Assembly (NCBI GenBank): GCA_022712895.1
Contig: JAFLJS010000045.1
Location: 26,747 to 90,746 of the forward strand
DNA length: 64,000 nt
From: Desulfocapsa sp.
Lineage (GTDB): Bacteria > Desulfobacterota > Desulfobulbia > Desulfobulbales > Desulfocapsaceae
Reading direction: 5' to 3'
Shown here: piece by piece, positions 26,070 to 34,659 of the stretch
Layout: every line of letters starts with the position of its first letter
Position numbering within the stretch: the first letter of the stretch is position 1
Position numbers and translations under genes: made by a program
The notes under the pieces: generated by a model
The model's database searches: none
What the model was told of the DNA's origin: nothing
The model's input: only the letters and a program-made list of their open reading frames with translations

Positions 26070-26903
26070 ATGTCATCCAGCTCTTCTCTTATTGATTATC
26101 ATCTTCATACCTGTTGCTCCAGGGATGGTAGTGGTGAAGTGATTGATCACTGTAAAGAAGCTGTCAAAAGAGGCTTTAGGGAAATTTGTTTCACAAATCA
26201 CCAGGAGTGGATATCGGTAGTGGGAGGTTTTTACGATTATGCTATGCGTAATGAAGGATGGGAACAACACCTGCATGACATTGAGGCGGCCAGAAAAGAA
26301 TTCCCGATGCTTTCTATAAAGCTGGGCTGTGAAACTGGGTATTATCCAGAATATCTAGATGATATTATACGATTTACTAAGCGGTTTCCTTTTGATTATA
26401 TTATCGGCAGTGTTCACTCTCTAGAAGGCATAATGCTGGATGATAAAACAATTTCAGGCAATACAAGCAGCACTGTTCAGATACAATGGATGAGGAAGTA
26501 TTTCTCAGCAATTAAAGATATGGTGAAGCACTCTTATTTTGACTGTATTGGACATCTTGATCTTGTAAAAAAACATATCCCGCGGCATGGAGATGATGAG
26601 TATCAAGATCTCATTCAGGATATTGCTGAAACAATGAATGATAATGATATTGGCTTTGAGTTGAATACCAGTGGCTGGCATCAATCGCCACAAGATTGTT
26701 ATCCGGCTGTGAGTCTTTTGAAGATCTTAAAAGACGCTGGCATAAGAAAAGTCGCTATTGGCTCAGACTCTCATTCGCCGGAAACTCTTGGTCAAGATAT
26801 CCAAAAAGGTCTGGATCTTCTCAAACGGGTTGGTTTTGATTCAGTTTGCACTTTTTCAAACCGAGTTCCAACTTACCATCCGCTGCCAATACAAACACAC
26901 TAA
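26070..26903 (+). CDS. PHP-domain phosphoesterase (histidinol-phosphatase HisK-like)
   Basis: 278 residues from ATG 26070, which has GAGGT five bases upstream. PHP metal ligands are visible: DYHLHTCCSRDG, FTNH, ETGYYPEY, IGSVHSLEG, IGHLDLVKKH, and IGSDSHSPE at the end. The family includes histidinol-phosphate phosphatase and other phosphomonoesterases. No his genes are nearby; it follows folP and the DHPS-like gene directly. A role in removing a phosphate from a pterin intermediate (the step catalysed by MptB in archaea) is possible but only inferred. Confidence 0.8.
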   Translation: MSSSSSLIDYHLHTCCSRDGSGEVIDHCKEAVKRGFREICFTNHQEWISVVGGFYDYAMRNEGWEQHLHDIEAARKEFPMLSIKLGCETGYYPEYLDDIIRFTKRFPFDYIIGSVHSLEGIMLDDKTISGNTSSTVQIQWMRKYFSAIKDMVKHSYFDCIGHLDLVKKHIPRHGDDEYQDLIQDIAETMNDNDIGFELNTSGWHQSPQDCYPAVSLLKILKDAGIRKVAIGSDSHSPETLGQDIQKGLDLLKRVGFDSVCTFSNRVPTYHPLPIQTH

Positions 26904-26931
26904 TTGGGAGCCAGGTTTTTTGAATGAATCG

Positions 26932-27513
26932 TTAGCGTAAGCAGTCAATGAGTAGTGAATGCATCAACGTTTCATATTTGGAACCCGGTGCCACTTTTTT
27001 AATAACGCGGTGGTTTTCTTTCAAAAGGCTTTCCAGTTTTTTCTTTGGCAGCAGATTTTTTCTGGTGGATACAATTAGACTTTCGAGCATAAGGCTTTTG
27101 GCACGATTAGTGAACTCACCGTCATTACGGATGGTGATGTGAACAACTTTCGCCTCAAGCAGAAAACGATTTTTCTTTTCCACTATGTTTTTTAATTTTA
27201 CTTCAACGCTTGATGAAGAATGCATTAGTACAGGGGCATTAATCATTTCTGCTGAATGGAAATGTATATTTTCTTTAGAGTAGAGCGCATTGTAGATAAT
27301 GGCTGGATCGTCAACTGCATTAAGGGCGAATTCCTTAGCAGCCAGGATGTTTTTGAGAGTGTTTGAACCCTTGAATATTTCAAGAGTAATTGTTTCAAAA
27401 TCTTCGACTCTCATCCCAAAAGGAGCAGCATGAGGCACTTGATGGTCATAGCTGGAAATAATAACTTCATACAGCCATTTTTTCTTCAATCCCAAGGACT
27501 CTAATGTATTCAT
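26932..27513 (-). CDS. DUF447-family flavin-reductase-like protein
   Basis: 193 residues. Blocks such as YEVIISSYDHQVPHAAPFGMRV, LKNILAAKEFALNAVDDP and a Cys-poor split-barrel pattern match the DUF447 family, which has an FMN-binding split-barrel fold and occurs in methanogens and in the H4MPT islands of methylotrophic bacteria. The biochemical role is unknown to me. It converges on the PHP gene, with only 28 bases between the two stops, and is divergent from mfnB. Confidence 0.8.
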   Translation of the reverse strand: MNTLESLGLKKKWLYEVIISSYDHQVPHAAPFGMRVEDFETITLEIFKGSNTLKNILAAKEFALNAVDDPAIIYNALYSKENIHFHSAEMINAPVLMHSSSSVEVKLKNIVEKKNRFLLEAKVVHITIRNDGEFTNRAKSLMLESLIVSTRKNLLPKKKLESLLKENHRVIKKVAPGSKYETLMHSLLIDCLR

Positions 27514-27629
27514 TTTATTCCTTATATAGACAGTGTTGTGATTTGAAATGTATTGTTATTGTACGCTGCTAATGATAAAATACAGTTGTTGTTAAACACT
27601 ATGAATTCCATTTTAAACAGGTATATATT

Positions 27630-28343
27630 ATGCAATTACTAATCAGTGTAACAAATACTGAGGAGGCACAATCAGCGGCTGTTGGAGGTGCTGATATCGT
27701 CGATATTAAAAACCCTTCAGAAGGAGCACTTGGTGCCAATTTTCCCCATATTATTCGAGCCATCCGTCAGGAAATAGCTACAGAAATCCCTGTAAGTGTT
27801 GCCATTGGTGATGCACCAAATAAGCCGGGAGCCACCGCCTTGGCTGCCTTAGGGGCGGCTAGTTGTGATGTCGAATTTGTCAAAGTAGGACTCTATGGAA
27901 CCAGTACCACCCGGCAAGCTGTTTTCCTGCTTAAAGAAGTATGTCGGGCAGTCAGGGACTATGATAGTGATATAAAAATTATTGCTGTAGCCTATGCTGA
28001 TGCTCATAAAATAGGGGCCTTTCCAGTTATGGAGTCTCCAGCAGTTGCAGTTGAGGCTGGAGCGGATGGCTGTTTGTTGGATACAGCTGGCAAAACCGGA
28101 GATTCACTTTTTTCATACCTTGACGATAATGCATTGCGGCAATTTGTCCAGGATTGTCAGAGTGGAGGACTTATCAGTGCACTTGCTGGTTCTCTTGGTG
28201 AAGCGGATATCCCTCGTTTATTAAAGATTGGTCCAGATATATTGGGATTTCGAACCGCTGCCTGCAAAGGTGATCGAGTTACAGGCGTCATACAACGGAA
28301 ACAGGTTGAACGCTTAAAAAATCTGATTAACGGTGTAGATTAG
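27630..28343 (+). CDS. mfnB: (5-formylfuran-3-yl)methyl phosphate synthase
   Basis: 237 residues. The family (formerly DUF556) builds the furan ring of methanofuran from two glyceraldehyde-3-phosphate molecules. Diagnostic blocks are MQLLISVTNTEEAQSAAVGG, ADIVDIKNPSEGALGANFP, VSVAIGD, KVGLYG, IAVAYAD and GCLLDTAGKTG, with the Schiff-base lysine expected in VDIKNP. It stands alone on the plus strand between two minus-strand genes and its end overlaps the end of mfnE by 17 bases. Confidence 0.93.
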   Translation: MQLLISVTNTEEAQSAAVGGADIVDIKNPSEGALGANFPHIIRAIRQEIATEIPVSVAIGDAPNKPGATALAALGAASCDVEFVKVGLYGTSTTRQAVFLLKEVCRAVRDYDSDIKIIAVAYADAHKIGAFPVMESPAVAVEAGADGCLLDTAGKTGDSLFSYLDDNALRQFVQDCQSGGLISALAGSLGEADIPRLLKIGPDILGFRTAACKGDRVTGVIQRKQVERLKNLINGVD

Positions 28344-28989
28344 TCCCTTTGGCAGTGCCTGTCTCAAGTAATTGCTCTAGCCGCTCAGGATAGTTTCCGT
28401 TGATCAGCCATATATCCAGGCTTGTTGTTTTGGCAATCGAGCAAAAATAATTATCCACTAACTCTTCAGAACAAGTTACTTGTGACAGGCTGGCCGTTTC
28501 CATCAAATTAGCCGGACTGGTAGCGCTTTTACTATCAGTAAATAATCCGTCTACGCTTTTTAACAAAATCAGTTGTCTGGCTCCGGCAAGATCTGCGAGC
28601 CAGGCTGCAATGGAATCTGAAGTTACATCCCAGCTTTTAGGTAGTACGTCAGTTTGCGCAAGGAAATGATACGGCAGCAAAATTGGTATCTTTCCAGAGG
28701 ATATTGCCATGCGAGCAGCATCTAAGTCCTGTACCAATTTGCTGTTTTCTATCATTGAGGCCAGAAGATGCCCGTACTGATCCATAGCCAATATGGACAT
28801 CCAGTGTCCAGCATCTTGTGCAAGACCGAAACGTTGCTCATAGTTCCTGACCGTATTGGCAAAAATCCCTCCACCAGGGATAAGTAATATCTCATATCGA
28901 GTGGCAAAGTTCGATATGGTTTGCAGGAGGTTTTGCAAATTGCTGCTTTCCCCGAGGCTTCCTCCCACTTTTATAACTGTTTCAATCAT
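28327..28989 (-). CDS. mfnE: Amino acid kinase family protein, probable MfnE
   Basis: 220 residues of the aspartokinase-like fold: VIKVGGSLGES at the N terminus, LIPGGGIFA, and WDVTSDSIAAWLA near the C-terminal nucleotide site. In methanogens MfnE phosphorylates 5-(aminomethyl)-3-furanmethanol phosphate to the diphosphate in methanofuran synthesis; the context with mfnB, mfnD and mfnF supports this call. A MITE-like repeat separates it from mfnF upstream. The ATG lies exactly at the repeat edge, so the repeat supplies part of its leader. Confidence 0.85.
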   Translation of the reverse strand: MIETVIKVGGSLGESSNLQNLLQTISNFATRYEILLIPGGGIFANTVRNYEQRFGLAQDAGHWMSILAMDQYGHLLASMIENSKLVQDLDAARMAISSGKIPILLPYHFLAQTDVLPKSWDVTSDSIAAWLADLAGARQLILLKSVDGLFTDSKSATSPANLMETASLSQVTCSEELVDNYFCSIAKTTSLDIWLINGNYPERLEQLLETGTAKGTNLHR

Positions 28990-29162
28990 GATAAACTCGT
29001 AAAAACCCAGAATTTAGATGGTTAAGTATTTATGCCCTTTGTTCGGGTGAAAACTTCATATCCGAGGCGCAAATATTTTATATCATTTCAGCGTACTAAG
29101 GTACGTCGTAATGATATAAAATGTGCAGTAACGAAGGAGATGGAGAGTTTTACGACGCCATC
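28987..29162 (-). repeat. MITE-like repeat, copy 1 (between mfnF and mfnE)
   Basis: About 175 bp running from ATGATAAACTCGTAAAAACC to GGAGAGTTTTACGACGCC, with inverted ends and an internal palindrome (TTTATATCATT..AATGATATAAA). Copy 3 at 51069-51231 is close to 90% identical in inverse orientation and copy 2 at 36614-36768 is a diverged relative. It fills the whole mfnF-mfnE gap. Confidence 0.8.
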
Positions 29163-30222
29163 AATCATCAAAATCAGTGTTTTTGCTTTGAACCAATAAA
29201 TACGCCACAGCATATGCCGGAAGCGCGGTCAACGGCCACGGGCAGTCATTGTGGTTACGATCAATTGTTGAGAGCCCTAAACGTCTGACCACTTCTTGGG
29301 TTAAAAAGTGCCCTGAACCTATTAAGGTAACTGAAAAATCAAAGCTATCCTGTAAAGCGGATAACACCAGAAGAACAGACTCTGTGATTTGTTGAAGTTG
29401 TTTTTCGAAAATATAGCAGGCCATCTTTTCCAGTTCTTTTCCGCTCAAAATTTCGCAATCAGCACAGATCAGTCTGGCAAGTCGCTCCTGAGCAGCAAGA
29501 ACAGTCTTGGCCCTGCCATCCGGTGTCGGGCAACTATATGACTCTGGACTGATTTTGCCTAGAATAAGGTACACGTCGGCCATACAGGTAAAATATTCAG
29601 CTGCAACACCACAGGATCTCCCATTAATTGGAATATGGCTAACGATCGTATTGGGATTTGTTCGTAGTATCCCACTGTAAACCAATTCTCCGCTGATTAG
29701 GCGCTGAGGATCTGTTCGACCTTGACTTATTACTTTTCCATGTTGTATCGGGATGATATCTGTAGTTGTACTGCCAATGTCGATTAAAAGACAGTTGGGA
29801 TAAAAAGACGCCAGAAACTGAGCACTGGCCAGCCAATTTGATGCAGCACATAAAAGTGGTGTTTGGTAAGCATTGTCCAGCGGCAAAAAAGAACCATCAA
29901 GACCAAAAGGATAAATGGAAGATTTTTTGAAAGCTTGTTTGACTGCATCAAGGATACAGATAACCCCTTCGCGTTTAGTGCGAAAAGCATCGGAGAGTTC
30001 GGCGGTCATTGTGACGGCTATTTTTGAGACATCTCCTCCCCCAAGCTCTCTATTTAATTCTTGAAGTAACATGCTCAACTTCTCGGGATGCTGCCATATT
30101 TCAAAAGGTTTGGCCGCGACAGAATATGTCATTACTTTCTGTCCCTGGCATTGAAGCAGTGCTGCTTTGATATTTGCCCCTCCAATATCCAAACCCAGAA
30201 TAGAAAAGCTTTTTAATTTCAT
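29161..30222 (-). CDS. mfnF: H4MPT-linked C1 pathway protein, probable MfnF
   Basis: 353 residues from ATG 30222, whose ATGA overlaps the mfnD stop. It has an ASKHA/hydantoinase-A-like fold: LGLDIGGANIKAALLQ at the N terminus, KIAVTMTAELSDAF, LLIDIGSTTTDIIP and LIGSGHFLTQEV. This is the family annotated as H4MPT-linked C1 transfer pathway protein, shown in methanogens (MfnF) to join the aminomethylfuran diphosphate to glutamyl-tyramine. Its operon position just after mfnD fits exactly. It appears complete. Confidence 0.88.
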   Translation of the reverse strand: MKLKSFSILGLDIGGANIKAALLQCQGQKVMTYSVAAKPFEIWQHPEKLSMLLQELNRELGGGDVSKIAVTMTAELSDAFRTKREGVICILDAVKQAFKKSSIYPFGLDGSFLPLDNAYQTPLLCAASNWLASAQFLASFYPNCLLIDIGSTTTDIIPIQHGKVISQGRTDPQRLISGELVYSGILRTNPNTIVSHIPINGRSCGVAAEYFTCMADVYLILGKISPESYSCPTPDGRAKTVLAAQERLARLICADCEILSGKELEKMACYIFEKQLQQITESVLLVLSALQDSFDFSVTLIGSGHFLTQEVVRRLGLSTIDRNHNDCPWPLTALPAYAVAYLLVQSKNTDFDD

Positions 30223-31241
30223 TCTGACCCCTCGTTCTTTAATAGAGCTTTTCCAGACAGACATATCTTTTGTGGAAGAATCCCTTCGATAGAAGCATCC
30301 CAGATTGCCCCTGCTAGATTGACATTGACAACTTTCCGAAGTCCAGTGTAGCTTGTTGTGAGGCGTGGATTGATCTCAATCAAGTAACATCCTTTGTCAG
30401 TTATAAGCATGTCCACTCCAACATAGCCTTTAAGCCCAGGGAGTAGAGATGCAGCACGTTTTGCCAGATCAAAAGCCTCTTGTTGTCTGCTGCAGATAAA
30501 AGGAATCTCTCCACCCTGGTAAGTGAAGGATGAGCCAATGTGTATGGATTGTTTGTTCAGGCTCAGACAGGTGATTGCATTTTTGGAAATAAGTAGTGAG
30601 ACACTCACATGGTGACCTTTGATGTAACGCTGCAATAACAAGTGGTCTTTGTAACAGCTGTATTTTTCTAAGGCCAAGAGCAGTGATGTGGTATCGTTGA
30701 TTAAACCGACACCTTCACAACCCACCCCATCAATTGGCTTGAGAACCAGAGGATAACCAATTTGCTCGGCTCTTTTTATTGCACTCTTGGTGCTGACGCA
30801 CCAGGTATCAGGTGTTGCGAGTCCGGCTTGGTGGAAAATCCGGTAACAGTCCCATTTATTAGCTGCTTTGGCAATACTTCCAGGACTACTGCCAAGGAGT
30901 TGGACTTTTTGCTGCTCCATTAACAGGCTTAGGCGTTCCAAGATACCATCACTTTCAGGCGCAATAATCAAGGCTGCTGTGCATTCTTTGCTAAGGTGTT
31001 TCAGGGTCTCATAATGGTTAGAGGAATCCAGGTCGACTACACGGTCAGCAGGTAAAGAGAAAGCAGTTAAGCGCTGATCACGAGTGGTGGTGACTGTTGT
31101 TTTTCCCCAATCTCTGAAATCAGCCAAGATTGTCCGTAGCATGGACAGGCCTTCGGCCATTAATTTTTCTGGTAGTTTATGATCAGGCCATCCACCACCA
31201 GAAATATATTCGTGGATTAAAATATTAGGAGTCGGTGTCAC
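30219..31241 (-). CDS. mfnD: ATP-grasp ligase, probable tyramine-L-glutamate ligase
   Basis: 340 residues. The opening ILIHEYISGGGWP is characteristic of this ATP-grasp group, followed by YPLVLKPIDGVGCEGVGLI (ATP-binding), LLQRYIKGHHVSVSLL and YLIEINPRLTTSYTG (metal-binding Glu/Asn). MfnD attaches glutamate to tyramine in methanofuran synthesis. The start is GTG 31241, since only one base separates it from the divergent HisA-like gene. It is coupled to mfnF by an ATGA overlap. Confidence 0.87.
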   Translation of the reverse strand: MTPTPNILIHEYISGGGWPDHKLPEKLMAEGLSMLRTILADFRDWGKTTVTTTRDQRLTAFSLPADRVVDLDSSNHYETLKHLSKECTAALIIAPESDGILERLSLLMEQQKVQLLGSSPGSIAKAANKWDCYRIFHQAGLATPDTWCVSTKSAIKRAEQIGYPLVLKPIDGVGCEGVGLINDTTSLLLALEKYSCYKDHLLLQRYIKGHHVSVSLLISKNAITCLSLNKQSIHIGSSFTYQGGEIPFICSRQQEAFDLAKRAASLLPGLKGYVGVDMLITDKGCYLIEINPRLTTSYTGLRKVVNVNLAGAIWDASIEGILPQKICLSGKALLKNEGSE

Positions 31242-31242
31242 T

Positions 31243-31977
31243 ATGCAAATTATTCCTGTTTTGGATCTGATGAAGGGTCTTGTTGTACATGGTGTTAAAG
31301 GAGAACGCGAGCAGTATCAACCGGTAAAAAGCCTTTTGACTGCCAGTGCGAATCCCCTTGAAATAGCCAATGCTCTCCACATGGAAACAGAGTGCCATTC
31401 TCTATATATCGCAGATTTGGATGCCATTCAAGGGACTGGAACCAACAAAACTGTAATCAAAGAGATAGCATCTCAATTGGATATTAAACTATGGGTGGAT
31501 GCAGGCACTGCTGACCTGGAATCCGTAATTCAATTATTTGAAACAGGTGCAGATGTTGTAATCATCGGTTCAGAGACATTGACATCATTACAGCAGCTTA
31601 GGTCCATATATGATTTAATCCCAAGAGAAAAGATACTATTTAGTCTTGATATAAGCAAAGACCTTGTTCTTTCCCGTTCGACAACCCTGCAAGGTATTAC
31701 TCCACTGAAGGCATTGAGAATTTTAACAAGAGAGACAGGAGGGAATCGCTTTATCCTTTTAACTCTGGATGCCGTTGGTACGGCAAATGGGCCTGATGTT
31801 TCCCTGCTCGAGAATGCAAAGTGTGAATTCCCCTCAGCTACATTTATAGCTGGAGGAGGAGTAAAAACAGCTGCTGATCTCAACGCATTATCTGGAGTTG
31901 GTGCAAACGGTGTCTTAGTAGCAACCTCACTTCATAATGGTTGGATTACAGGCCAAGACCTCTCGTCTTTTCGTTAA
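31243..31977 (+). CDS. HisA-like TIM-barrel protein of the H4MPT/methanofuran cluster
   Basis: 244 residues related to phosphoribosylformimino-AICAR isomerase: IPVLDLMKGLVVHGVKGER, YIADLDAIQGTG, LWVDAGTADLE, ISLD-like FSLDISKDLVLS, FIAGGGVKTAADL and GVLVATSLHNG. This HisA-related family (COG1411) recurs in archaeal and methylotroph H4MPT clusters and its reaction is unknown to me. No other his genes are near. Its ATG is two bases from the divergent mfnD GTG, so its GGAG site and promoter lie inside mfnD. Confidence 0.85.
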   Translation: MQIIPVLDLMKGLVVHGVKGEREQYQPVKSLLTASANPLEIANALHMETECHSLYIADLDAIQGTGTNKTVIKEIASQLDIKLWVDAGTADLESVIQLFETGADVVIIGSETLTSLQQLRSIYDLIPREKILFSLDISKDLVLSRSTTLQGITPLKALRILTRETGGNRFILLTLDAVGTANGPDVSLLENAKCEFPSATFIAGGGVKTAADLNALSGVGANGVLVATSLHNGWITGQDLSSFR

Positions 31978-32821
31978 TGGGGGAGACGTCCTCTTCAACA
32001 AAATAGGCAAACAAGACTGCGGCTATCAGATCTGCGGTGGTGCCAGGGTTCAAGCTATGTTTTTCGTCCCGCAGGTCAAAATCAAATTTTTGAATTTCTC
32101 CCTTATCGCCAAAGATCCCGCCTTTTTTTATTATACGTTTGGCTCTATTGGAGATCTGTTGAGCGACCTCCTTCCCATTTTTCCGGGCAATCAGAGTATC
32201 CGGCACTTCAGCAAGGATTGAGAGAAATGTCTGAACAATTGCCTCTGGCAAAGGAACCCCTTGTGCGAGGGTCTTTTTCAGAGCAACAAGGCCGATTGCA
32301 AAGGTTATGTTGTAAGTGGTTACATACTCTCTGGATATTGTGTCTCTGTCACGTGCCACTTCCATAGCCTGCAATAGAGTTATATCCGTTGTCGTTTGGT
32401 TCAGATCGTAGCGCTGTGATGTCCCCATTCCAGCAGGTTTTGCCAGACGTATAGCTTGATATGCCAGTTGTGTATCATCAACTGTTAAGTTTTGCAAAAC
32501 CGATCCGACAGCAGACTGGAGACTCACAGAGGGACTCAATTCTGCAGCCTTAGCCAAGGGGGCCAGAAGCAGAACAATCCCTAGATTGGTATTTACTCTG
32601 ACAAGATTTCTTGTCGCTCGAATTGCATGGAGTATGATCTCACCGACAGAAGCATTTGCTGTTGCTCTAAAGGCCGGACCTATTGCAGCAGCACTGATCA
32701 AAAAATCTTCGAAACTGGTGTCGATGAAATCCTCGTACCGGGTTACATTGCCTGGTTTATCAGCGCTGACTTCAAACAAACAAGCCCTTTCTACTGCTAA
32801 ACCGATTTTCTCAGAGTCCAT
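31946..32821 (-). CDS. CitG-like protein (triphosphoribosyl-dephospho-CoA synthase family)
   Basis: 291 residues. VERACLFEVSADKPGNVTRYEDF is the typical N-terminal motif, with LLLAPLAKAAE, AIRLAKPAGMG and LNPGTTADLIAAVLF later. Classic CitG builds the citrate lyase prosthetic group, but no citrate lyase or malonate decarboxylase is near; relatives occur in the H4MPT islands of methylotrophs. A role in attaching a phosphoribosyl unit or another nucleotide-linked step of cofactor assembly is only inferred. It overlaps the HisA-like gene tail to tail by 32 bases and follows the RimK-like gene by six. Confidence 0.85.
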   Translation of the reverse strand: MDSEKIGLAVERACLFEVSADKPGNVTRYEDFIDTSFEDFLISAAAIGPAFRATANASVGEIILHAIRATRNLVRVNTNLGIVLLLAPLAKAAELSPSVSLQSAVGSVLQNLTVDDTQLAYQAIRLAKPAGMGTSQRYDLNQTTTDITLLQAMEVARDRDTISREYVTTYNITFAIGLVALKKTLAQGVPLPEAIVQTFLSILAEVPDTLIARKNGKEVAQQISNRAKRIIKKGGIFGDKGEIQKFDFDLRDEKHSLNPGTTADLIAAVLFAYFVEEDVSPINEKTRGLGL

Positions 32822-32827
32822 AAAATT

Positions 32828-33700
32828 TTAACAGGTTGTCTTGAGGATATAGTTGGCCAGATAAGCAGCAGCATCAAATCCGGTCGCTTTCTGAAGCCCT
32901 TTCCAGCCCGGAATAGTATTGACTTCAATTAAAAGATACCCGCCACTTTCCAGAGGAAGGAAATCAACACCACCATAGTCGGCTCCCAAAGCTTTAACAG
33001 CCTTGATACTCATGTCTTCAAGAGTTTTATTAAGTGCTAAGCTTTTCCCTTTAGCGCCATTACAAATATTGCATTTCCAGGAAGTTCCCTGTCGTGTCAT
33101 GGCTGCTACAGCCTTTCCGTCTACAACAAAAACACGAATATCTTGGGAACCATGTGGGATATATTCCTGTAGATAAAATATATTACGATTTTGTTCGAGG
33201 GCACGGAAAACCCGATAAGCAATGTCACGATCCGTAACTCTAACCATTCCTCTTCCTTCCGAACCGAAAAGAGGCTTTACTATCACATCTCCACCCAGCT
33301 CGCCAAAGGCATCCATGGCATCATCAAAACGCTCTGTAACAATAGTGCGAGGGATTGGGATGCCTTCAGCTTTCAGCAGTGCCAACGTATAGTACTTGTC
33401 CACCCCACGCTCAATAGCATACGGCGTGTTAATTACTCTGACACCCGATTGCTCCAGACAATGCAAGGCGTCCATCCGATAAATGACTTGCTCAAGAGAG
33501 CCATTAGGGACGGCGCGGACTATCACCGCCTGATAAGACTCAAGAGGCTCACCGGCAACAACCCACTTCGTATGAGACCCCAAAGAACTGGTCAGAGCAG
33601 TTATGGGAAAACATGGGACGTCAACACCAAGGGGCTTAAACGCCGATTGTAGACTTTTAGTGTACCACGCCTCAGGTTTTCCAAGAATTGCGACTTTCAT
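32828..33700 (-). CDS. RimK-family ATP-grasp glutamate ligase (Orf9/MptN-like)
   Basis: 290 residues with ATP-grasp blocks VIVKPLFGSEGRGMVRV, YLQEYIPHG-S-QDIRVFVV, GGVDFLP and LLIEVNTIPGWKGLQ. It belongs to the RimK/MptN group; MptN adds glutamate to H4MPT to give tetrahydrosarcinapterin, and homologues are constant members of bacterial H4MPT islands. The methanopterin or methanofuran analogue made here may therefore carry glutamate residues. It contains CNICNG, unusual for the family. Coupled to mch by an ATGA overlap. Confidence 0.87.
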   Translation of the reverse strand: MKVAILGKPEAWYTKSLQSAFKPLGVDVPCFPITALTSSLGSHTKWVVAGEPLESYQAVIVRAVPNGSLEQVIYRMDALHCLEQSGVRVINTPYAIERGVDKYYTLALLKAEGIPIPRTIVTERFDDAMDAFGELGGDVIVKPLFGSEGRGMVRVTDRDIAYRVFRALEQNRNIFYLQEYIPHGSQDIRVFVVDGKAVAAMTRQGTSWKCNICNGAKGKSLALNKTLEDMSIKAVKALGADYGGVDFLPLESGGYLLIEVNTIPGWKGLQKATGFDAAAYLANYILKTTC

Positions 33701-34659
33701 GCCAGAAACGTTTTTTTCAAAATTTCAGGATTCACTTTGCCAGCATGAAAAACTCGACCGCTGGTTAGTTCGTTAATAAAAATTTCTGCCGGACTGAACA
33801 ATAATGGATCAATTTTGTAAAAATCGTTGTCATAGCGTTGGAAGATATCAAAAAACGAAGTGCCATAATCCTTCGAAGCTGAAGACGGGAGTTGGTTAAT
33901 AACTTCTTCTACTTTCTCCGCTTCGGTTTTTGCGATATACCAAGCCTGCCCGCCATATAAAACAGCATCATTTGTCCACCCAATTGCCCGTAGATTGTCT
34001 TTAGCAATAGGAGCAATAGGACAAGCCCCAAAGCCGGACACAATGGTAGTTATATCGAAACCAACTTCATGCATTTTATGTAAACCTGTTTCAACTACTC
34101 TGCTCGCTATTTGAATTGATCCCACCAAACTGGCTGTTGGTGCTACAAGGATAGTGACTCGTTCAGGAGCGACGTTACATTTGTCCGCTACCCAGAGTGC
34201 GACATGATCTCCTGGAAGCTTATGGCTTTCCAAAACCAGGACTGCCATATCAGCATCCTCTGCTATCGCAAGTTCTTGCAGAAGTGGTTCCTTGCCATAA
34301 AGACTTCGAGCAGGGCCTGATCCCATGGCCTGGTACGTTTTTTGATTTTCTGATTTGACTTGTACAAACCATCCGGCATATTGAGAGGCCATACAAGATT
34401 TGACAGGGTGGTCGACTGTTACGTTAACTGCAGGTAGTGAAAAGCCGTCATAATCCAGTGAACAAAAAGTGACTTTCCCCAATCCTCCCATACAGACTTC
34501 ACTAAAAAGTTTTCCAGCTTCGTATGAGCCAACCACATTGACTCCTGAGTCAATTATTGTTGCTCCACAGGGTGTTTTCTCCACGGCAATATTTAACTGT
34601 TCCGCGTTTGCTTCCATCTGTTGCGCAATCTCATTGGACCTTTGGTTAAGACTTAACAT
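33697..34659 (-). CDS. mch: Methenyl-H4MPT cyclohydrolase
   Basis: 320 residues, the normal length. Recognisable blocks are GATIIDSGVNVVGSYEAG, CMGGLGKVTF, GSGPARSLYGKE, VAPTASLVGSIQIASRVVET and FGACPIAPIAKDN. It interconverts methenyl-H4MPT and N5-formyl-H4MPT in the cytoplasm, linking MtdB to Ftr. The start overlaps the fwdC end by 14 bases and the stop overlaps the RimK-like start, so it sits in a tightly coupled run. Confidence 0.96.
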   Translation of the reverse strand: MLSLNQRSNEIAQQMEANAEQLNIAVEKTPCGATIIDSGVNVVGSYEAGKLFSEVCMGGLGKVTFCSLDYDGFSLPAVNVTVDHPVKSCMASQYAGWFVQVKSENQKTYQAMGSGPARSLYGKEPLLQELAIAEDADMAVLVLESHKLPGDHVALWVADKCNVAPERVTILVAPTASLVGSIQIASRVVETGLHKMHEVGFDITTIVSGFGACPIAPIAKDNLRAIGWTNDAVLYGGQAWYIAKTEAEKVEEVINQLPSSASKDYGTSFFDIFQRYDNDFYKIDPLLFSPAEIFINELTSGRVFHAGKVNPEILKKTFLA

